Assembly (NCBI RefSeq): GCF_003264365.1
Contig: NZ_PYAK01000047.1
Span: forward strand, 1 to 46,292
Length of the DNA: 46,292 bases
Direction: 5' to 3'
Source: Micromonospora noduli
Lineage (GTDB): Bacteria; Actinomycetota; Actinomycetes; Mycobacteriales; Micromonosporaceae
Shown: piece by piece, positions 1-7,149 of the stretch
Position numbering within the stretch: the first letter of the stretch is position 1
How the letters are laid out: every line of letters starts with the position of its first letter
The notes under the pieces: model-generated
The model's database searches: none
The model's input: only the letters and a program-made list of their open reading frames with translations
What the model was told of the DNA's origin: nothing
Program-made: the position numbers and the translations under genes

Positions 1-280
1 TGGCCGCCCCGTGCCGGAACGCGGCGTTCAGGCCGGCGTCCGGCTCGTCCGGCAGCACCCGCGCGCCGGCGGCCCGCGCCGCCGCCGCCACCCGGGCGTC
101 GTCGGTCACCACCACGGCCTCGGCGACCGCCGGGCAGGCCAGCACCGCGCGGAGCGTGTCGGCCGCCAGGGCCAGCGCCAACTCCTCATGCGGTACGCCC
201 GGCAGCGCGCCCCGCAGCCGGCTCTTGGCCACGGCCAGCCGCTTCACCGGCACCACCACGGCCCACCTCGGCTGACTCAC
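1..280 (-). CDS. cofC: 2-phospho-L-lactate / phosphoenolpyruvate guanylyltransferase (CofC/FbiD), 5' part
   Basis: Only the first 93 codons lie in the window; the C-terminus is cut off by the window edge. The protein begins MSQPRWAVVVPVKRLAVAKS, the N-terminal nucleotide-binding strand and loop (VPVK...AKSRL) of the CofC/FbiD nucleotidyltransferases. These make the activated lactyl or PEP precursor of coenzyme F420 in the cytoplasm. A VVVTDD segment around residues 55-60 fits the family. The GTG at 280 was chosen because the conserved core begins immediately after it. An AGGA stretch 8 nt upstream could be its ribosome binding site, or part of a CAGGAT -10 box with 7 nt to the start. It is divergent from plsC. 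The neighbouring gpsA and ddl match the mycobacterial fbiD neighbourhood, which supports the call. Confidence 0.85.
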   Translation of the reverse strand, partial: MSQPRWAVVVPVKRLAVAKSRLRGALPGVPHEELALALAADTLRAVLACPAVAEAVVVTDDARVAAAARAAGARVLPDEPDAGLNAAFRHGAA

Positions 281-408
281 GTCCGCAATCCTGCCAGCCG
301 GACGATGGGCCCCTCGCTGGCCGTACCGGGGGCGAGCAGGCATGATTTCCGCTGCGGGTGTCGCGGGCGGGATTTCGCGGCGGGGTTGGGGCGCGAAGAG
401 GAGGCACA

Positions 409-1146
409 GTGGCACGGCGGAGGCTGGGGTTCTGGCAACGGTTCGCCGTGGGGCTGGTGAAGCCGGTGATGACCGTCTGGACCCGGCGTACCTGGCGTGG
501 TCAGGAGCATCTCCACCGCGACGGCGGCATGATCATCGTGGCGAACCACATTTCCCACGCCGACCCGCTGGTGTCCGCGCACTTCATTTACGACTCCGGG
601 CGCTGGCCGCAGTACCTGGGCAAGGCCAGCGTGTTCCGGGTGCCGGTGGTCGGCTGGATCCTGCACCGGTGCCGGCAGATCCCGGTCGAGCGGGGCAGCG
701 TGGACGCTGTCCGCTCACTGGACGCGCTGGTCGCCGCGCTCGACGAGGGCGGCGCGGTCGTGATCTACCCTGAGGGCACCACCACGCGACAGCCGGAGCT
801 CTGGCCGATGAAGGCCAAGACCGGTGCGGCCCGGCTGGCCCTGGCCACCGGCGCCCCCGTCGTACCGGTGGTGATGTGGGGGCCGGAACGGATCTTCGAC
901 CCGCGGACGACCCGTGTCAGCCTGCGCCCCCGGATCCCGGTGACCGTTGCCGCCGGGGAGCCGATCGACCTGAGCCGGTGGGCGGACGCCCAGCCGACCC
1001 GGGCCACCCTCGAGGAGATGACGGACACCATCATGTTGCGGCTGCGGGACATGCTCGCCGAGATCCGTGGCGGTACCCCGCCGCCACTGTGGGAGCGACC
1101 GGCCCGGTCCTCCGTCGGCCGCGAGCAGCGGGACGACGCAGCATGA
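409..1146 (+). CDS. plsC: 1-acyl-sn-glycerol-3-phosphate acyltransferase (PlsC/LPLAT family)
   Basis: A 245-residue membrane-associated acyltransferase that would transfer an acyl group to lysophosphatidate or a related lipid. The catalytic HX4D motif is NHISHAD (H47, D52). The acceptor-binding block is YPEGTTT (about residues 120-126), and a PVVPVVMWG segment follows, as in the LPLAT superfamily. The frame stays open upstream to 358. I prefer GTG 409 because a strong GAGGAGG lies at 398-404, 4 nt before it. The stop overlaps the gpsA start as ATGA, so the two genes are probably translationally coupled. That fits a shared role: gpsA supplies glycerol-3-phosphate and this enzyme acylates its product. 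The C-terminal tail (about residues 225-245) is charged and probably disordered. The exact acyl acceptor cannot be told from sequence. Confidence 0.9.
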   Translation: MARRRLGFWQRFAVGLVKPVMTVWTRRTWRGQEHLHRDGGMIIVANHISHADPLVSAHFIYDSGRWPQYLGKASVFRVPVVGWILHRCRQIPVERGSVDAVRSLDALVAALDEGGAVVIYPEGTTTRQPELWPMKAKTGAARLALATGAPVVPVVMWGPERIFDPRTTRVSLRPRIPVTVAAGEPIDLSRWADAQPTRATLEEMTDTIMLRLRDMLAEIRGGTPPPLWERPARSSVGREQRDDAA

Positions 1147-2150
1147 GCGGTCACGTCGCGGTGCTCGGTGCCGGTTCCTGGGGCACCGCGTTCGCCAAGA
1201 TCCTCGCGGACGCGGGGCGGGACGTGACGGTGTGGGCCCGCCGGGCGCCGGTCGCCGAGAGCATCCGGACCGAGCGCCGCAATCCGGAGTACCTGCCCGA
1301 CCTGCTGCTCCCGGCCCGCGTCACCGCCACCGCCGACGCCGCCGAGGCGATCACCGGCGCCGAGGTGGTGGTGTTGGCCGTGCCGTCGCAGACCCTGCGC
1401 GGCAACCTCGCCGAATGGGCCGGGCACCTGCACCCGGATTCCACCCTGGTGTCGCTGATGAAGGGCATCGAGCTGGGCACCACCAAGCGGATGAGCGAGG
1501 TCATCGTGGAGACCGCCGGGGTCGCCGCGGACCGGGTGGTCGTCGTGTCCGGCCCGAACCTCGCCCCGGAGATCGCCGCCGAGCAGCCCGCCGCGACAGT
1601 GGTCGCCGGGACGAACAGCGCCCGCGCCACGCTCGTCCAGTCGTCGATCCGGACGCCGTACCTGCGCCCCTACACCAACGACGACGTGATCGGCTGTGAG
1701 CTGGGCGGGGCGGTCAAGAACGTGATCGCCCTGTCGTACGGCATCGCCACCGCGATGGGTTTCGGCGACAACACCCGGGCCATGCTGATGACCCGTGGGC
1801 TGGCCGAGACGGCCCGCCTGGGCGTGGCGCTCGGCGCGGACCCGATCACCTTCGCCGGCCTCGCCGGCATGGGCGACCTGGTCGCGTCCTGCTCATCCCC
1901 GCTGGCCCGCAACCGCACCTTCGGCGAGCATCTGGGCCGGGGCGAGACGCTGGAGCAGGCCCAGGCCGCCACCCGGCAGACCGCCGAGGGCGTGAAGAGC
2001 TGCCTGGCGATCCGCGACCTGGCCCGGGCGCACGGCGTGGAGATGCCGATCACCGAGCACGTCGAACGGATCTGTCACGAGGGAATGGACCCGCGCCTCG
2101 CCGTGGAGACCCTGATGAGCCGCACCGCCAAACCCGAGTCGTACGAGTGA
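1143..2150 (+). CDS. gpsA: NAD(P)H-dependent glycerol-3-phosphate dehydrogenase
   Basis: A 335-residue cytoplasmic enzyme reducing dihydroxyacetone phosphate to sn-glycerol-3-phosphate for phospholipid synthesis. The N-terminal Rossmann motif is VAVLGAGSWGTAFA (GxGxxG type, residues 5-18). The catalytic lysine is in GGAVKNVIA (about K192). The C-terminal substrate domain contains GFGDNTRAML and GLAGMGDLVASCSS, both diagnostic of GpsA. The frame is open upstream into plsC, but ATG 1143 matches the family N-terminus exactly and overlaps the plsC stop as ATGA. The gene downstream starts within 10 nt. Length is normal for the family. Confidence 0.97.
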   Translation: MSGHVAVLGAGSWGTAFAKILADAGRDVTVWARRAPVAESIRTERRNPEYLPDLLLPARVTATADAAEAITGAEVVVLAVPSQTLRGNLAEWAGHLHPDSTLVSLMKGIELGTTKRMSEVIVETAGVAADRVVVVSGPNLAPEIAAEQPAATVVAGTNSARATLVQSSIRTPYLRPYTNDDVIGCELGGAVKNVIALSYGIATAMGFGDNTRAMLMTRGLAETARLGVALGADPITFAGLAGMGDLVASCSSPLARNRTFGEHLGRGETLEQAQAATRQTAEGVKSCLAIRDLARAHGVEMPITEHVERICHEGMDPRLAVETLMSRTAKPESYE

Positions 2151-2158
2151 GGAACCCG

Positions 2159-3277
2159 ATGAGCGAGTGGGGAGACGGCACCCGCTGCGTACGTGCTGGC
2201 CTGCCCGAGCCGGCACCGGGGGACCCGTTCCTACCCGGGCCGGTCTTCGCCGCGCCGTACCACCTCGACCCGTTTGCGGGTCAGGGCACGTCGCCGAACG
2301 GCTACGGCCGCCCCGACAACCCGACCCGCCGGCTGCTGGAGGCTGCGGTGGGCGAGCTGGAGGGCGGTGACTGCCGGGTCTTCGCGACCGGTCAGGCGGC
2401 CATCACCGGCCTGCTGCTCACCCTGCTGCGGCCGGGGGACACCGTGGTGCTCCCCACCGACGGATACTTCCCGGTCCGGGCGTTCGCCACCGATGTGCTG
2501 GAGGGGATCGGCGTCCGGGTGCTGTTCGCGCCGACCGTGGGGCCGTACCCGTCGTTCGAGGGCGTCCGGCTGGTGCTGGTGGAGACGCCCGCCAATCCGG
2601 GCCTCGACGTGGTCGACGTGGCGGCCCTGGCCGAGCGGGCGCACGCCGCTGGCGCGCTGCTCGCGGTGGACAACACCACTGCCACCCCGCTCGGACAGCG
2701 TCCGCTGGATCTCGGTGCCGACCTGGTGGTCGCCTCCGGCACGAAGGCGCTCACCGGCCACTCCGACCTACTGCTGGGCTACCTGGCCAGCCGGTCCGCC
2801 GAGCTGATCGATGCGGTGACGACCTGGCGTACCACCACCGGGGCGGTTCCGGGCGCGTTCGACGCCTGGCTGGCCCACCGGTCACTGGCCACTCTCGACC
2901 TGCGGCTGGCGCGGCAGAGCGCGAACGCCGCCGCGGTCGTCGACCTGCTCGCCGGTCGGCCGGACGTGACCGGCCTGCGGTGGCCGGGACGGCCGGACGA
3001 CCCGGCGTACGCGGTGGCCTCGGCGCAGATGCGCCGGATACCGGGGGTGCTCTCGTTCGACCTGGGCGACGCCGACCGGGTGGGCCGATTCGTCGAGGCC
3101 GCCCGGCTGGTGGCGGCGGCGACCTCCTTCGGTGGCCTGCACACCACTGCGGACCGGCGGGCGCAGTGGGGCGACGACACCGCTCCCGGCTTCGTCCGGC
3201 TCTCCTGCGGCGCGGAGGACACCGCGGACCTGGTGGCCGACATCGCCGCCGCGCTCGACGCCGCCGGCCCGCTCTGA
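2159..3277 (+). CDS. Cys/Met metabolism PLP-dependent lyase (cystathionine gamma-lyase-like)
   Basis: A 372-residue fold-type I PLP enzyme of the Cys_Met_Meta_PP family. The Schiff-base lysine is K196 in VASGTKALTGHSD, and the PLP-ring aspartate is D171 in LLAVDNTTAT. The phosphate-binding region is FATGQAAITG (about residues 75-84), and YGRPDNPT near residue 50 is the family tyrosine/arginine motif. Likely reactions are gamma-elimination of cystathionine or a related C-S bond reaction in sulfur amino acid metabolism; the family cannot be resolved further by eye. A GTG at 2147 overlaps the gpsA stop, but ATG 2159 has GAGGA 5 nt upstream and is preferred. It probably shares the plsC-gpsA transcript. 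No functional link to the lipid genes is apparent. Confidence 0.85.
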   Translation: MSEWGDGTRCVRAGLPEPAPGDPFLPGPVFAAPYHLDPFAGQGTSPNGYGRPDNPTRRLLEAAVGELEGGDCRVFATGQAAITGLLLTLLRPGDTVVLPTDGYFPVRAFATDVLEGIGVRVLFAPTVGPYPSFEGVRLVLVETPANPGLDVVDVAALAERAHAAGALLAVDNTTATPLGQRPLDLGADLVVASGTKALTGHSDLLLGYLASRSAELIDAVTTWRTTTGAVPGAFDAWLAHRSLATLDLRLARQSANAAAVVDLLAGRPDVTGLRWPGRPDDPAYAVASAQMRRIPGVLSFDLGDADRVGRFVEAARLVAAATSFGGLHTTADRRAQWGDDTAPGFVRLSCGAEDTADLVADIAAALDAAGPL

Positions 3278-3279
3278 GT

Positions 3280-3421
3280 TAGGGTGTCGGCGGCCGCACC
3301 GGCGGCCACGACCGGAGGAGGTGAGTCCGATCCGCCAACAGACAGGACCGGCGCTTCCTCCCGTGTCCCTGCCGCAATAGCGGCCGCGGGAGCGCCGGCG
3401 AGCGTTTCCCGGAGGATTCCC
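3280..3421 (+). promoter_or_regulatory. Promoter and structured 5' leader of the PrmC-like methyltransferase gene
   Basis: TAGGGT at 3280-3285 is a plausible -10 box just after the preceding stop, giving a leader of roughly 130 nt. The leader holds GGAGGAGG (3314-3321), a GTG-started 19-codon reading frame (3321-3380, proline-rich, ending PALPPVSLPQ), TCCTCC (3356-3361) inside that frame, and a perfect GCCGC-AATA-GCGGC hairpin (3371-3384) over its stop codon. TCCTCC is complementary both to the upstream GGAGGAGG and to the gene's own Shine-Dalgarno GGAGGA (3411-3416). This is the geometry of translational attenuation. I do not recognise a known riboswitch. Function is inference only. Confidence 0.35.
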
Positions 3422-4207
3422 ATGGCACCACCGTTCCCCACCGACCGTCCTGCGCTCGTACGCCGGCTGCGCGCCGCCGGTTGCGTCTACGCCGAGGACG
3501 AGGCCGAGCTGCTGCTGGCCGCCGCGCGCAGCCCGGCGGCGTTGGCCGACCTGACCGACCGTCGGGTGGCCGGCGAACCGTTGGAGTACCTGCTCGGCTG
3601 GGCGGAGTTCTGCGGCCTGCGGATAGCCGTCGACGACGGCGTCTTCGTGCCCCGGGCCCGTACCGCTCTGCTGGTCGAGGTGGCGGCCGAACTGACCGGC
3701 ACGGCTCCGGCCGTGGTCGACCTGTGCTGCGGCTCCGGGGCCACCACCGTCGCGCTGGCGCACCGCCTCGCGCCGCGCTGGCTGGCCGCCGCCGACATCG
3801 ACCCGGCGGCCGTGGCGTGTGCGCGCCGCAACGTCGTCGGGTTGGACGCCGAGGTGTACGAGGGCGACCTCTTCGCGCCGCTGCCCCGGCGGTGGCGGGG
3901 GGAGCTGGACCTGGTGGTCGCCAACGCCCCGTACGTGCCGACCGACGCGGTCGCGCTGATGCCGCCGGAGGCGCGGCTGCACGAGGCCCCGGTGGCGCTC
4001 GACGGCGGCCCGGACGGGCTCTCCGTGTTGCGCCGGGTCGGTGCCGACGCCGCCGGGTGGCTGACCCCCGGCGGCCACCTGGTGGTCGAAGCCGGCACCA
4101 CCCAGGTCGACACACTCTGCGAAGCGTTCAGCGCGGCGGGCCTTGTGCCAACCGTGCGCCACGACGAAGACCTGGACGCCACCGCGGTCTTCGCCCGCCG
4201 CCCCTGA
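3422..4207 (+). CDS. Putative protein-(glutamine-N5) methyltransferase, PrmC-related orphan family
   Basis: A 261-residue SAM-dependent methyltransferase close to PrmC/HemK and PrmB. SAM motif I is VVDLCCGSG (residues 98-106), the acidic motif II is AAADID (about 123-127), and the segment GEPLEYLLGWAEFCG is the PrmC linker. The catalytic NPPY motif is NAPY here (168-171). The N-[VAT]-PY variant defines an actinobacterial PrmC-like family whose protein substrate is unknown; canonical PrmC methylates release factors. A substrate other than RF1/RF2 is therefore likely. ATG 3422 was chosen for its GGAGGA at 3411-3416. The frame is open for 46 codons upstream, but that stretch is low-complexity leader. 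The gene is separated from its neighbours by 144 and 176 nt, so it is probably monocistronic. Confidence 0.85.
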   Translation: MAPPFPTDRPALVRRLRAAGCVYAEDEAELLLAAARSPAALADLTDRRVAGEPLEYLLGWAEFCGLRIAVDDGVFVPRARTALLVEVAAELTGTAPAVVDLCCGSGATTVALAHRLAPRWLAAADIDPAAVACARRNVVGLDAEVYEGDLFAPLPRRWRGELDLVVANAPYVPTDAVALMPPEARLHEAPVALDGGPDGLSVLRRVGADAAGWLTPGGHLVVEAGTTQVDTLCEAFSAAGLVPTVRHDEDLDATAVFARRP

Positions 4208-4228
4208 CCCACCCCACCCCGCCCGCCC

Positions 4229-4295
4229 GATCTTGCAGTTTCGGTTGTCGGAATGAGTGGCGTGCCCCTTGTTGCGGGACAGTAAGTGCAAGATC
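4229..4295. repeat. Dispersed intergenic inverted repeat, copy 1
   Basis: GATCTTGCA at 4229-4237 faces TGCAAGATC at 4287-4295, with about 50 nt between. The outer flanks are C-rich on the left and G-rich on the right. The same arms occur as a perfect 12-bp pair at 17857-17924. It lies between the PrmC-like gene and the ROK gene and may act as a transcription terminator or a repeated palindromic element. Confidence 0.6.
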
Positions 4296-4343
4296 GCGGG
4301 GAGGGGGAGGCCGTCCGGCATGGCGGGGGAGGGGGGTTGGCAC

Positions 4344-4349
4344 TAGCCT
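4344..4349 (+). promoter_or_regulatory. -10 box of the ROK gene
   Basis: TAGCCT matches the actinobacterial TANNNT -10 consensus. The expected start of transcription is near 4356, leaving a short leader with GGGAGG at 4370-4375 before GTG 4384. No clear -35 is seen. Confidence 0.4.
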
Positions 4350-4383
4350 CGGCTCACACTCATGACGGCGGGAGGCGGTTTCG

Positions 4384-5433
4384 GTGGGCAGCGCAGGGGT
4401 GCCGGTGGTCGTCGGGCTGGACAACGGCGGCACCAGCAACAACGCCACAGTGCTGACGGTGGACGGCCGCTTCCTGGTGGACGGGCTGTTGGAGATCCCC
4501 AGCGAGGTGCGGGCCGGGCCGGAGGCGGCGATCGAGGCGTTGGCCCAGGCGCTGGACGGCGCCCTTGCGCAGACCGGCGTGCCGCGTGACCTGGTCCAGG
4601 CGGTCGGGCTGGACACTCCCGGCCCGGCCAGCGCCGAGGGCGTCATCTCGTCGCGGGGCTCCACCAACTTCTCCCAGCCGGCCTGGCGCGGCTTCGACGT
4701 GCGAGGGGCGCTGGAGCGACGGCTCGGGCTGCCGGTGATCTATCACAACGACGGCAACGCGGCCGCGCTCTACGCCCACCACGTCCACTTCGGCGCCGAC
4801 GCGATGAACCGCTCGTCGGTGTCCGCGATCGTCGGCACCGGCCTCGGCGGCGGTGTGGTCGAGAGCGGTCGGGTGATCGCCGGTGCGGCCGGGATGGCGG
4901 GCGAGTTGGGCCACGTGCACATCCCGCTGAGCGGGCTGCTCGGCCCGGGTCAACCGGAGCCCACCTGCGCCTGCGGCTTCACCGGAGATGTCGAGAGCGT
5001 CGCCTCGCTGACCGGCATCGAACGCAACCTGCTGCCGTACTGGCTGACCCGGTACCCCGACCACCCGCTCGCCGCCGAGCCGGTGGCCCGCGCGGCCAAG
5101 CTGGTCCGGGGGTACGGCGAGCGCGAGGACGCCCTCGCCCGGGACCTCTTCACCCAGCAGGCGATGGCGCTGGGGCGGCTGTTCACCGTCGCCGCGAACT
5201 TCACCGACCCGCACGCGTACTTCGTCGGCGGCGGGGTGGTGGAGGCGGCACCGGAGTTCCGCGACTGGTTCCTGGCGACGGTCCGCGAGCACACCGTGCT
5301 CCGCGAGGAGCAGGCGGCGGTGGCCACCTTCGCCCTGGTACCGGATCGGGACATGGCCGGTGCCCGAGGCGTCGCGATCGCCGCGCTGGAGGCGCTACGC
5401 GCTGTTCCGGAGCCCCGCCCGCTGGTTGCCTGA
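4384..5433 (+). CDS. ROK family protein (glucokinase-like sugar kinase)
   Basis: A 349-residue ASKHA-fold protein. The phosphate-1 motif is GLDNGGTSNNATV (residues 11-23). The catalytic aspartate is in HNDGNAAAL (D123), the phosphate-2/adenosine loop is IVGTGLGGGVVESG, and the ROK signature GELGHVHIP follows. The usual ROK zinc site CxCGxxGCxE is degenerate: CACGFTGDVES keeps the first two cysteines but has Asp for the third, so metal binding may be altered or lost. There is no N-terminal helix-turn-helix, so it looks like a kinase rather than a ROK repressor. GTG 4384 has GGGAGG 8 nt upstream. It is monocistronic and ends at a strong hairpin. Sugar specificity cannot be assigned. Confidence 0.85.
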   Translation: MGSAGVPVVVGLDNGGTSNNATVLTVDGRFLVDGLLEIPSEVRAGPEAAIEALAQALDGALAQTGVPRDLVQAVGLDTPGPASAEGVISSRGSTNFSQPAWRGFDVRGALERRLGLPVIYHNDGNAAALYAHHVHFGADAMNRSSVSAIVGTGLGGGVVESGRVIAGAAGMAGELGHVHIPLSGLLGPGQPEPTCACGFTGDVESVASLTGIERNLLPYWLTRYPDHPLAAEPVARAAKLVRGYGEREDALARDLFTQQAMALGRLFTVAANFTDPHAYFVGGGVVEAAPEFRDWFLATVREHTVLREEQAAVATFALVPDRDMAGARGVAIAALEALRAVPEPRPLVA

Positions 5434-5461
5434 GCCGGCGCGGGCCTCGGCCCGCACCGGC
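5434..5461. terminator. Bidirectional hairpin terminator between the ROK and DUF397 genes
   Basis: GCCGG-c-GCGGGC (5434-5445) pairs with GCCCGC-a-CCGGC (5450-5461) around a CTCG tetraloop. It sits between convergent genes, has no U-tract, and is GC-rich as usual for actinomycetes. Confidence 0.65.
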
Positions 5462-5474
5462 TCGGCACCTCTGG

Positions 5475-5675
5475 TCAGCGCTGCGGTGGCGCCTGGGCGA
5501 AGGCGGCCCAGGCCGCCGTTGGGAACAGCAGGGCCGGGCCGGCCGGGTCCTTGGAGTCGCGCACGGCAACGAGCCGCGGGATCGCGGCCACCTCCACGCA
5601 GGCGCCTTCGTCGCCGCTGCGGCTGCTCTTGCGCCACCGCGCCGCGGCCAAGGCCGCTGTGATCATCGGGGTCAT
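5475..5675 (-). CDS. DUF397 small regulatory partner protein
   Basis: A 66-residue protein with the DUF397 pattern: WRKSSRSGDEGACVEVA near residues 14-30, then VAVRDSKDP (about 36-44), LLFPTAAWAAF and a short tail. Members of this family are small partners of XRE regulators in actinomycetes (WhiJ/AbaA-type loci in Streptomyces, where they influence development and antibiotic production). It starts 5 nt after the stop of the XRE gene, so the two are almost certainly co-transcribed and probably antagonise or modulate each other. The molecular mechanism of the family is not well established. The single gene pair here lacks the third (anti-sigma-like) gene seen in some such clusters. Confidence 0.85.
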   Translation of the reverse strand: MTPMITAALAAARWRKSSRSGDEGACVEVAAIPRLVAVRDSKDPAGPALLFPTAAWAAFAQAPPQR

Positions 5676-5680
5676 CGGTC

Positions 5681-6526
5681 CTACCGTCCCTTCAGGACTG
5701 ACAGGAGCATCTCGCGGCTGTCCGCCGGGCTGAGCGCCACGCTTCGGAGATGCTCCATGATCTTGGTGCAGGTACGCGTCTCGCCGGCGCGGTCGAGGAT
5801 CATCTGACCCGCAACGGTTTCCACCGACGCGATGATCGGGTCCTCCGGGTCGGCGAACTCGAGGATGTGCAGGGAACCCCGGGTGCCCCGGTGGTAGCCG
5901 GCGGAGAGCGGGATCACCTGGACGCTGATGTTCGGCAACTCGGCCATCTTGACCAGGTGCCGTAGTTGCCCGTTCATCACCGACTGGTCACCGACCGGCC
6001 GTAACAGCGCGCCCTCGTCGATGATCGCGTCGAGGATGGGCGGCTGGTCGGCGGTGAGCCGCTGTTGTCGGTCGAGCCGGATCTTGACCCGCTGCTCCAC
6101 CAGGTCGTCACCGAGGGTGTGCGGCCCGCCGCGCATCACGCCACGGATGTAGTCCGCGGTCTGCAACAGGCCGGGCACCACCGAGGGCTCGAAGTTGGCG
6201 ATGGCGGTCGCCTCGGCCTCCAGCGCAATGAAGTCGATGGTGCGCGGATCCAGCAGGTAGGAGTACGACACCCACCAGCCGGGCTTGCGGGCGTCCTTGG
6301 CGAGCTGCACCGCGGCGGCCACCTCCTCGGCACTCACCCCGTACGACGTGAGCAGGGCGCGCACGGTGGCCGGGCTGATCAGGGTCTGGGCGTTCTCGTA
6401 GCGGGAGAGGGTGCTGCGGGTGCTGTTGATCTCATCCGCCGCAGTCTCCAGCGTCAGCCCGGCGGCTTCCCGGTGGTGGCGCAGGGCGATGCCGAGCCGG
6501 CGGGCGCGGGCGGTCTTCGGAGCCAT
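5681..6526 (-). CDS. XRE-family helix-turn-helix regulator with DUF5753 domain
   Basis: A 281-residue DNA-binding protein. Residues about 10-65 form the HTH (RLGIALRHHREAAGLTLETA then STRSTLSRYENAQ), the usual XRE pattern. Residues about 95-270 match the DUF5753 ligand/partner domain: EAEATAIANFEPSVVPGLLQ and RQQRLTADQPP, then SVQVIPLSAGYHRG. ATG 6526 begins MAPKTARARRLG. A longer frame to 6589 exists but adds a non-conserved segment. It is followed after 5 nt by the DUF397 gene, the standard WhiJ-like pair of streptomycetes and micromonosporas. Its targets are unknown. The gene pair interrupts otherwise conserved housekeeping genes, so it may be a lineage-specific insertion. Confidence 0.9.
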   Translation of the reverse strand: MAPKTARARRLGIALRHHREAAGLTLETAADEINSTRSTLSRYENAQTLISPATVRALLTSYGVSAEEVAAAVQLAKDARKPGWWVSYSYLLDPRTIDFIALEAEATAIANFEPSVVPGLLQTADYIRGVMRGGPHTLGDDLVEQRVKIRLDRQQRLTADQPPILDAIIDEGALLRPVGDQSVMNGQLRHLVKMAELPNISVQVIPLSAGYHRGTRGSLHILEFADPEDPIIASVETVAGQMILDRAGETRTCTKIMEHLRSVALSPADSREMLLSVLKGR

Positions 6527-6552
6527 GCATCGATGGTCGCATACATTTGCGG

Positions 6553-6575
6553 GAACGTCTGCATGAGAGAACGTC
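6553..6575. promoter_or_regulatory. Candidate operator: direct repeat upstream of the XRE gene
   Basis: GAACGTC occurs at 6553-6559 and 6569-6575, 16 bp apart, in the 230-bp gap upstream of the XRE start. This stretch is AT-richer than its surroundings. It could be an autoregulatory site, but no consensus is known to me. Confidence 0.2.
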
Positions 6576-6757
6576 GATGGGAGTTGCATTCACGCCTATA
6601 CACGTGTCAATCTGTGATGGCGTCCTCACCGCCGGTTGTCGTGGCGACGGTGGTGGTGAGCGACCGGAGGGGATGGGGCGCGCGGCGATCGGGTTTCTCC
6701 CCCGTACCCGATCGTCGCGTGCCGCCCCTCCATCCCGGCCTGCCGGAAGGAGACGAC

Positions 6758-6808
6758 GTGCGAACCCGCCCGGAGCCCCCCGCCGTACCCTGGGGCGGCG
6801 TGCGATGA
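6758..6808 (+). CDS. Candidate 16-codon leader ORF coupled to the next gene
   Basis: GTG 6758 is preceded by an excellent AAGGAG at 6747-6752 with 5 nt spacing. It encodes a 16-residue proline/arginine-rich peptide (VRTRPEPPAVPWGGVR) whose TGA overlaps the ATG of the next gene as ATGA. That downstream ATG has only a weak Shine-Dalgarno of its own. A TACCCT -10-like box at 6786-6791 lies inside this ORF, 8 nt before an in-frame GTG (6800). The ORF could therefore also be read leaderless as only two codons before its stop. No conservation evidence is available here. Confidence 0.35.
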   Translation: MRTRPEPPAVPWGGVR

Positions 6809-7023
6809 CCCGCTTCCTCGTGGTGCTCACCGACGTGCGTCCCGTCGAGGGCGTCAACCGCAACGAGCGGGTCGCGCCGGAACGGCGCCGGCAGGTCGTC
6901 GGCGCCAGCAGCCGGGAGGCCGCCGACCGCATCGCCGGCGCGTTCATGGCGCTGGGCATGGTGCGGGCCGGTCGGCAGCGGGTGAAGGTGATCGCGGTGG
7001 GCCGCCGGCACTCCCGGGACTGA
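6805..7023 (+). CDS. Small basic conserved-looking protein, function unknown
   Basis: A 72-residue protein starting MTRFLVVLTDVRP. It is arginine-rich (predicted basic), with a hydrophobic N-terminal strand and a helix-like middle (SREAADRIAGAFMALGM). It ends with a strand-like KVIAVGRR and has no cysteine or membrane segment. I do not recognise the family. The regular codon use with strong third-position GC and the ATGA overlap with an upstream ORF support it being a real gene. The frame is open further upstream to 6547, but that part reads as low-complexity non-coding sequence. It lies alone between the XRE regulator (divergent) and ddl, with 139 nt to the first ddl-linked ORF. Confidence 0.6.
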   Translation: MTRFLVVLTDVRPVEGVNRNERVAPERRRQVVGASSREAADRIAGAFMALGMVRAGRQRVKVIAVGRRHSRD

Positions 7024-7149
7024 GCAGCCCCAGGTCAGCGCTCTGTGGCACCGCTACCACCCGGTTACGCACCGTATATCCTCTCCTGACCGTTTGCCGT
7101 GTCGTGCCGTGGCTCGCCGGGTATCGCCTCGCCCCGTGGCCACGCACAG

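Noticed and set aside
3280..3421. SAM, cobalamin or c-di-AMP riboswitch before the methyltransferase
   Set aside because: None of the conserved core sequences of these classes could be found; only generic hairpins and anti-SD complementarity are visible.
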